Origin: Aldehydirespirator sp963667505
GTDB lineage: Bacteria > Actinomycetota > Acidimicrobiia > Acidimicrobiales > Aldehydirespiratoraceae
Assembly: GCA_963667505.2 (NCBI GenBank)
Contig: OY763490.2
Span: 1,116,001-1,180,000, forward strand
Length of the DNA stretch: 64,000 bases
Direction: 5' to 3'
Shown here: positions 59,666 through 64,000 of the stretch, piece after piece
How positions within the stretch are numbered: the first letter of the stretch is position 1
Layout of the letters: each line of letters starts with the position of its first letter
Program-made: the position numbers and the translations under genes
The notes under the pieces: generated by a model
The model's input: the letters and a program-made list of their open reading frames with translations, nothing else
What the model was told of the DNA's origin: nothing
The model's database searches: none

Positions 59666-60825
59666 GCCGCCATCTGCTCGTCACCAACGACTTCCCGCCC
59701 AAGGTGGGAGGCATCCAGAACTACCTGTGGGAGCTGTGGCGACGACTGCCGCCCCAGGAGGTGGTGGTCCACACCACCCCCCATGAGGGCGCCTCGGACT
59801 TCGATGCCGCCCAGCCCTTCCCGATCGTGCGCTCCCGCGAGCCGTGGCTGGTGCCCGGGCCGCATCTGTCCCGTCGAATAGACCGGATCGCTGAGCGGCA
59901 CGGAGCGGAGTTGGTGGTGATCGATCCGGCCCTGCCGGCAGGTCTGGTGGGGCCGCGCCTCGGTCGGCCCTACGCAGTCGTCGCCCACGGCGCGGAGGCG
60001 GCCGTCCCCGGCCGGCTGCCCGGCGCCCGCGCGCTGCTCAAGAAGGTGCTCCTCGGAGCGGAGGGCGTCATCGCGGCCGGCGGCTATCCGGCCGCGGAGT
60101 GCGAGCGGGTGACGGGCCGCGCCGTCGAGACCTACGTCATCCCCCCGGGCGTGGACGCCTCCCGCTTCCGTCCGCTCAGCGATGCGGAGAAGGCCGCCGT
60201 CCGCACCCGTCTCGGGCTGCGGCCAGAAGCCCCGACTGTAGTCAGCGTCTCGAGGCTGGTGCCCCGAAAAGGCATGGACACGCTGGTCAGAGCGGCCGCG
60301 ATGCTGGCCCCGGATCACCGCGGGCTGCAGGTGGCCGTCGCCGGCGACGGGCGGGAGCGCCGCAGACTGGCCCGGATGGCGGCGCGGCTCCGGGCTCCGG
60401 TGACGTTCCTGGGACGCCTCGACGACGACGATCTGGCCGCACTCCAGGGCTGCGCCGACGTGTTCGCCATGCTGTGTCGCACCCGCTGGCGGGGCCTGGA
60501 GCAGGAGGGCTTCGGCATCGTGTTCCTTGAGGCGGCGGCCGCGGGGGTGCCCCAGGTGGCGGGCAGCAGCGGAGGCGCCCAGGAGGCCGTCGCCCACGGC
60601 GCCACTGGCGTCGTGCTCGACGAGGCCACTGCGGACCGAGCAGCCGAAGCCATAGGCGCCCTTCTCGACGACGAGGACCGGCGACGTGACATGGGTGCGG
60701 CCGCCCGGCGCAGGGCCGAGTCCGCGTTCTCCTACCGCTTGCTGGCCGACCGGCTGCATCGCGCCATCGAGAAGATGTCGCAGAGTTCGCGGGATGCGGG
60801 TCCCGTGCACCCGGACTGTCGGTGA
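59662..60825 (+). CDS. pimB: GT4 mannosyltransferase, PimB-like
   Basis: 387 aa. Strong pattern match to mycobacterial PimB: VTNDFPPKVGGIQNYL, VIPPGVDASRFRPL, VSRLVPRKGMDTLV, and the donor site FAMLCRTRW...EQEGFGIVFLEAAAAGVP. It would transfer the second mannose of phosphatidylinositol mannosides from GDP-mannose on the cytosolic face. ATG 59662 follows the queG junction. The last 18 codons are part of a 34-bp direct repeat with a copy 72 bp downstream. Confidence 0.92.
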   Translation: MSRHLLVTNDFPPKVGGIQNYLWELWRRLPPQEVVVHTTPHEGASDFDAAQPFPIVRSREPWLVPGPHLSRRIDRIAERHGAELVVIDPALPAGLVGPRLGRPYAVVAHGAEAAVPGRLPGARALLKKVLLGAEGVIAAGGYPAAECERVTGRAVETYVIPPGVDASRFRPLSDAEKAAVRTRLGLRPEAPTVVSVSRLVPRKGMDTLVRAAAMLAPDHRGLQVAVAGDGRERRRLARMAARLRAPVTFLGRLDDDDLAALQGCADVFAMLCRTRWRGLEQEGFGIVFLEAAAAGVPQVAGSSGGAQEAVAHGATGVVLDEATADRAAEAIGALLDDEDRRRDMGAAARRRAESAFSYRLLADRLHRAIEKMSQSSRDAGPVHPDCR

Positions 60826-60863
60826 CCAGATCGCGCTGTCGAGAAGATGTCGCAGAGATCGCG
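60758..60863 (+). repeat. 34-bp direct repeat around the pimB stop
   Basis: TCGAGAAGATGTCGCAGAG at 60767 and 60839; with flanks the two copies are 34 bp and 72 bp apart. The first is in frame within pimB, the second is downstream of its stop. Confidence 0.75.
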
Positions 60864-60945
60864 AGCCTGAGCGAACGGTCGTTGTTAGTGTCAGTCGTCC
60901 CGCGTCCGACGGCGCCGGGGCCGCACCAACAGACTCCGAGAGGCG

Positions 60946-61416
60946 GTGCCCGTCTTGGTCGATCAGGCCACCCAGCGCACGACCATCATGGCCTCGCCCC
61001 AGCAGTGCTTCGACGTCGCTACCGACTTCGAGCAGTATCCGGTCTGGGCCCGTGACGTCAAGGAGGCCAATGTCTTGGCCCGCGACGACGAGGGGCGCGC
61101 CGTCGACGTGCAGTTCCGGGTGGCCGCGATGGGTCGGTCGACCACATACACGCTCCGCTACTTCTACGGGACGGACCCCCTGCGGCTGGCTTGGAGGCTG
61201 CAGCGGGGCGACGCCACCACCCGCCTCGACGGCGAGTACGAGTTCGTGGCGGTCCCCGGAGAGGACGATGCCACCGAGGTGGCCTACCAGCTGAGTGTCG
61301 AGCTGGCCGTGCCGCTGCCCGGATTCGTCAAGCGGAGGGCGGAGTCGCGCATCGTGCACACCGCACTGGACGAGCTGAAGGCCTACGTGGAGGCCGGCGT
61401 CGACGCCGGAGCCTGA
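60946..61416 (+). CDS. SRPBCC (START-like) family protein
   Basis: 156 aa helix-grip fold. ASPQQCFDVATDFEQYPVWARDVKEA is the typical start of polyketide-cyclase/SRPBCC proteins, followed by the beta sheet (STTYTLRYFY, LDGEYEFVAVP) and the C-terminal long helix. Binds a hydrophobic ligand or acts as a cyclase-like factor; no ligand is predictable. GTG 60946 with GAGAGG upstream. Precedes the ROK kinase by 18 bp. Confidence 0.87.
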   Translation: MPVLVDQATQRTTIMASPQQCFDVATDFEQYPVWARDVKEANVLARDDEGRAVDVQFRVAAMGRSTTYTLRYFYGTDPLRLAWRLQRGDATTRLDGEYEFVAVPGEDDATEVAYQLSVELAVPLPGFVKRRAESRIVHTALDELKAYVEAGVDAGA

Positions 61417-61434
61417 CTGGCGACCGCTGCGAAC

Positions 61435-62376
61435 GTGCACTGCGGCTTCGACATAGGCGGCACCAAGGTGCTGGGCGTGGTCGTGAATCCGGACGATCCG
61501 TCCAATCCTTCGGCGGTGAGGCAGGCGCCCACGATCCCCGACCCCGACGCGCTGATCGAGACGGTCGAGAAGATGGTCGAGGCCTTCGAGTCGGACTGCG
61601 GCGAGCCCTGCACCGCAGTCGGCGTGGGCATCGCCGGGATAGTGGACCACGCGGGCGTGCTCAAGTATTCGCCCAACATCGCCGGAGTGGTGGACCTCGA
61701 CGTCCGCCGGTGCCTGCGCGCCGGTCTCGGCCGCCCGGTCGCGGTGGAGAACGACGCCACCGCCGCCGTCTGGGCCGAGTCGACGCACGGCGCGGCCCGA
61801 GGCTGCCGTGATGTCGCGCTGGTGACGCTCGGCACCGGGCTGGGCAGCGGGTTCGTGCTGGACGGACGCCTGCTCCGCGGCTTCAACGGCTTCGCGGGGG
61901 AGTCCGGCCACATGATCATCGACATGTCCGGACCCGAGCACCTCACCGGCGCCCGCGGCCCTTGGGAGCTCTACGCATCGGGCACCGGCCTCGGGCGCCT
62001 GGCCCGCGGGGCCGCGGCCCGAGGGGACTTCGACAGCGCGATCGCCGAGGCCGGATCGCTGAAGGGCATCCGGGGCGAGCACGTGCACGCCCTGATCGCC
62101 GCAGGGCAGGCTGAGGCGCTGGCCGTGCTCGACGAGTTCTGCTCCCGGGCCGCGGTGGGGATGGCCAACCTCGTGCACATACTCGACCCGGAGGTGGTCG
62201 TGGTGGGCGGCGGCCTCATCGACATCGGCGAGCCCTTGGTGCGTGGCCTCGAGGCCTGGACCCATCGCAGGGTGCTCGGCGGCGAGCGGCGGCGACCTGT
62301 TCAAGTGGTGCCTGCGCAGATGGGCAGCCGGGCTGGGGCGATCGGTGCGGCCCTGCTCGCGGCCGAGGCGGCCTGA
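61435..62376 (+). CDS. ROK-family sugar kinase
   Basis: 313 aa. DIGGTKVLG is the phosphate-1 motif and VAVENDATAAVWAE holds the catalytic Asp. GTGLGSGFVLDG and ESGHM are present, but the CxCGxxGC zinc module is missing; the sequence there reads HLTGARGPWELYASG with no cysteine. Glucokinase is the likely activity. GTG 61435. Followed 67 bp later by phosphofructokinase, so it probably feeds glycolysis. Confidence 0.85.
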   Translation: MHCGFDIGGTKVLGVVVNPDDPSNPSAVRQAPTIPDPDALIETVEKMVEAFESDCGEPCTAVGVGIAGIVDHAGVLKYSPNIAGVVDLDVRRCLRAGLGRPVAVENDATAAVWAESTHGAARGCRDVALVTLGTGLGSGFVLDGRLLRGFNGFAGESGHMIIDMSGPEHLTGARGPWELYASGTGLGRLARGAAARGDFDSAIAEAGSLKGIRGEHVHALIAAGQAEALAVLDEFCSRAAVGMANLVHILDPEVVVVGGGLIDIGEPLVRGLEAWTHRRVLGGERRRPVQVVPAQMGSRAGAIGAALLAAEAA

Positions 62377-62443
62377 TGGGCCCGCAGACATCGCCGGGCC
62401 CGGCTGTGTCTGAAGTGGCCGGGCCGCTTGGCTCCTGCCCGCG

Positions 62444-63475
62444 ATGATGCGGGTCGGCATCCTGACCGGGGGCGGCGACTGCCCCGGACTGAACGCCGTG
62501 ATCCGAGCGGTGGTGCGCAAGGCCGAGCGACAGTACGGAGACGAGGTGGTCGGCTTCCGCGACGGCTGGAGGGGAGTGGTCGAGGACGACTGGACGCGCC
62601 TCGACGTCGAGGCGTGCCGGGGCCTGCTGCCGCGGGGCGGCACGGTGCTGGGCACCTCGCGCCACACTCCGTTCAACCTTCCCGATGGGATCGCGAGGTC
62701 GGCCGGAACGATCCGCCGGCTGGCTCTGGACGCTCTCATCGCGGTCGGGGGCGAAGGCACCCTCTCGTGCGCGTCCGACATGTTCGGCCGAGGCTTCGAT
62801 GTGATCGGCGTGCCCAAGACGATCGACAACGACGTGGGCCTGACCGAGCGGACGTTCGGCTTCGACACCGCGGTGACCATCGCCACCGAGGCGATCGATC
62901 GGCTCCACACCACCGCGGAGAGCCACAATCGGGTGATCTTCGTGGAGGTGATGGGCCGCCATGTCGGCCACATTGCGACCTGGGCCGGAATCGCGGGAGG
63001 GGCCACCTACACGCTGGTGCCTGAGGAGCCCTTCGACCTCGACGACCTCTGCGCCGCGCTGCTGCGGCGCCATCGCCGGGGCCGCTACGCGTCGATAGTC
63101 GTGGTGGCCGAGGGCGCCAGGCCCCGCACCGGCACGCTGGAGGTGGCCGAGCCGACGGTTGACGCCTACGGCCACAAGCGCCTCGGCGGCATCGCCAACG
63201 TGATCGCGGCCGAGGTGGAGACGCGGACCGGACTCGAGACCCGGGTCACGATCCTGGGCCACGTCCAGCGCGGCGGCTCACCCAGTCCCTTCGACCGGGT
63301 GCTGGCCACCCGTTTCGGGGTGGCCGCGATAGATGCGGCCCACGCGGGCGCGTTCGGGCAGATGGTCTCGCTGCGGGGCGGCGAGATCGAGCTGGTCTCG
63401 CTCAAGGACGCGACTTCGCGCCTCAAGCCGGTCAGCGCTCATCTCCTGGAGGTGGCGCACGCCTTCTTCGCCTGA
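62444..63475 (+). CDS. pfkA: 6-phosphofructokinase
   Basis: 343 aa. GILTGGGDCPGLNAVIRA, GGEGT and PKTIDNDVG are present; the catalytic Asp is in TIDND. GGEGT retains the Gly linked to ATP use, while the Lys in PKTIDND is usual in the PPi-type and long ATP-type enzymes (group III). ATP dependence is more likely but PPi use is not excluded. ATG 62444 is the first of two adjacent ATGs. Confidence 0.92.
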   Translation: MMRVGILTGGGDCPGLNAVIRAVVRKAERQYGDEVVGFRDGWRGVVEDDWTRLDVEACRGLLPRGGTVLGTSRHTPFNLPDGIARSAGTIRRLALDALIAVGGEGTLSCASDMFGRGFDVIGVPKTIDNDVGLTERTFGFDTAVTIATEAIDRLHTTAESHNRVIFVEVMGRHVGHIATWAGIAGGATYTLVPEEPFDLDDLCAALLRRHRRGRYASIVVVAEGARPRTGTLEVAEPTVDAYGHKRLGGIANVIAAEVETRTGLETRVTILGHVQRGGSPSPFDRVLATRFGVAAIDAAHAGAFGQMVSLRGGEIELVSLKDATSRLKPVSAHLLEVAHAFFA

Positions 63476-63493
63476 CAGGAGCTGGGGCGTGGA

Positions 63494-64000
63494 CTACTCG
63501 TCGACGGGCGCGGTGGTCGTAGTGGCCGGAGCGAAGTCTGGCTGGAACTGCTCGTAGGCGCTGATCGTCAGCACCGAGCCGGGCTCGGCGTCGGCGTCGC
63601 TGGTGGGGATCGAGACCTCCTCACCGCTCAGCAGGATCCGCACTCCGTTCACCCCTTCGTCGGCGGAGGCGGTGTACACGAGCTGGGCGGCGACCAGCTC
63701 CAGCGTGTCGGCCGGCGGCGGCATGTCCTCGGGTGACAGCGGCGCGAGGTCGATGGTCGCAATGCCGTTGGTCACCGTCGCGTTCGCTATCTCGAACAGT
63801 TCCAGCGTGTTGAAGTACCCGGCCGCCTGCTCCTCAGGCGAGGTGCTCTCGCCGAACAGGGTGGCCAGAACCTCGGCCAGGGTGGCGTTTCGTTCCACTT
63901 GGCGCTGGGCCTCGACCACGACCGTGCGCTCGATGTCTTGGGGGTTGGTCAGCAAGTAGACGGTGCGGGCTTCGGTGAGCGGCGCCGGCGCGGTGGTGGT
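63494..64000 (-). CDS. GerMN-domain protein, 5' end beyond the window
   Basis: At least 169 codons; the frame stays open to the right edge, so the N-terminus is missing. The GerMN-type domain begins VYLLTNPQD and includes a beta-rich core (NATVTNGIATIDLAPL, LVAAQLVYTASADEGVNGVRI). Such proteins are usually lipoproteins or exported cell-wall factors in actinobacteria. A Thr/Ala/Pro-rich stretch (TTTAPAPL) precedes the domain as a linker. Convergent with pfkA. Confidence 0.8.
   Translation of the reverse strand, partial: TTTAPAPLTEARTVYLLTNPQDIERTVVVEAQRQVERNATLAEVLATLFGESTSPEEQAAGYFNTLELFEIANATVTNGIATIDLAPLSPEDMPPPADTLELVAAQLVYTASADEGVNGVRILLSGEEVSIPTSDADAEPGSVLTISAYEQFQPDFAPATTTTAPVDE

Overview
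The window is high-GC DNA (roughly 70% by eye) with dense, mostly short-spaced genes. It reads as an actinobacterium, most likely an Acidimicrobiia-type lineage. The lineage is inferred from gene content: a PimB-type mannosyltransferase, a MenJ-type menaquinone reductase, a mycothiol-nitroreductase-like DsbA protein, a CdsZ-type zinc-ribbon protein beside rnpB, an actinobacterial-style PEP carboxylase, and many acyl-CoA dehydrogenases and hydratases. No rRNA, phage, insertion sequence or CRISPR array was found.

Layout. 1-6.1 kb: minus-strand acyl-CoA carboxylase module with an AtuA-like protein (terpenoid or branched-chain acid catabolism); its biotin subunit is frameshifted. 6.1-9.3 kb: truncated dioxygenase-like ORF, DsbA-family protein, Baeyer-Villiger-type monooxygenase. 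9.3-13.4 kb: PEP carboxylase with a MenJ-like reductase. 13.5-19.6 kb: His-tailed metal ABC ATPase divergent from a TauD-like dioxygenase, then ung, ogt, udk and an aminotransferase. 19.6-23.9 kb: catabolic operon (amidohydrolase, frameshifted acyl-CoA dehydrogenase, hydratase, dienoyl-CoA-reductase-like SDR). 24-28.6 kb: a large frameshifted exported protein, a metal-uptake locus with a Fur/Zur-like palindrome and a deleted substrate-binding gene, and an NYN-domain protein. 28.7-38.1 kb: housekeeping core (tRNA-Lys, -His, -Arg; phoH-ybeY-corC-era-uppS-recO-glyS-dnaG; tRNA-Asn and a CAT-anticodon tRNA). 38.4-43.8 kb: a paired acyl-CoA dehydrogenase, IMPase, DUF4389 protein, and tRNA-Val fused to a hydratase. 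43.9-51.8 kb: TrpB2-like synthase, proton-translocating transhydrogenase (pntB-pntAb-pntAa), acyl-CoA ligase, DyP peroxidase, deoxyribonucleotidase. 51.8-56 kb: oxidoreductase, zinc-ribbon protein, rnpB, trpD. 56-64 kb: GMC oxidoreductase with a Tat-signal partner, queG, pimB, SRPBCC, ROK kinase, phosphofructokinase, and a GerMN-like protein cut by the right edge.

Expression. Many genes have a TANNNT hexamer 6-8 nt before the start codon and no Shine-Dalgarno, the expected layout for leaderless mRNAs. Two divergent pairs (14.45 kb, 19.61 kb) share a -10 core whose central TA serves both directions.

The most unusual signals are small-scale. (1) A hairpin repeat family lies in tandem at two distant intergenic loci. 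(2) Short imperfect tandem duplications sit on gene junctions; at 57.7 kb and 59.65 kb they create micro-ORFs whose stops overlap the next start. (3) The tRNA-Val CCA end supplies the A of the next gene's ATG. (4) Three genes carry single-base frameshifts, two in G runs, which may be assembly error or decay.
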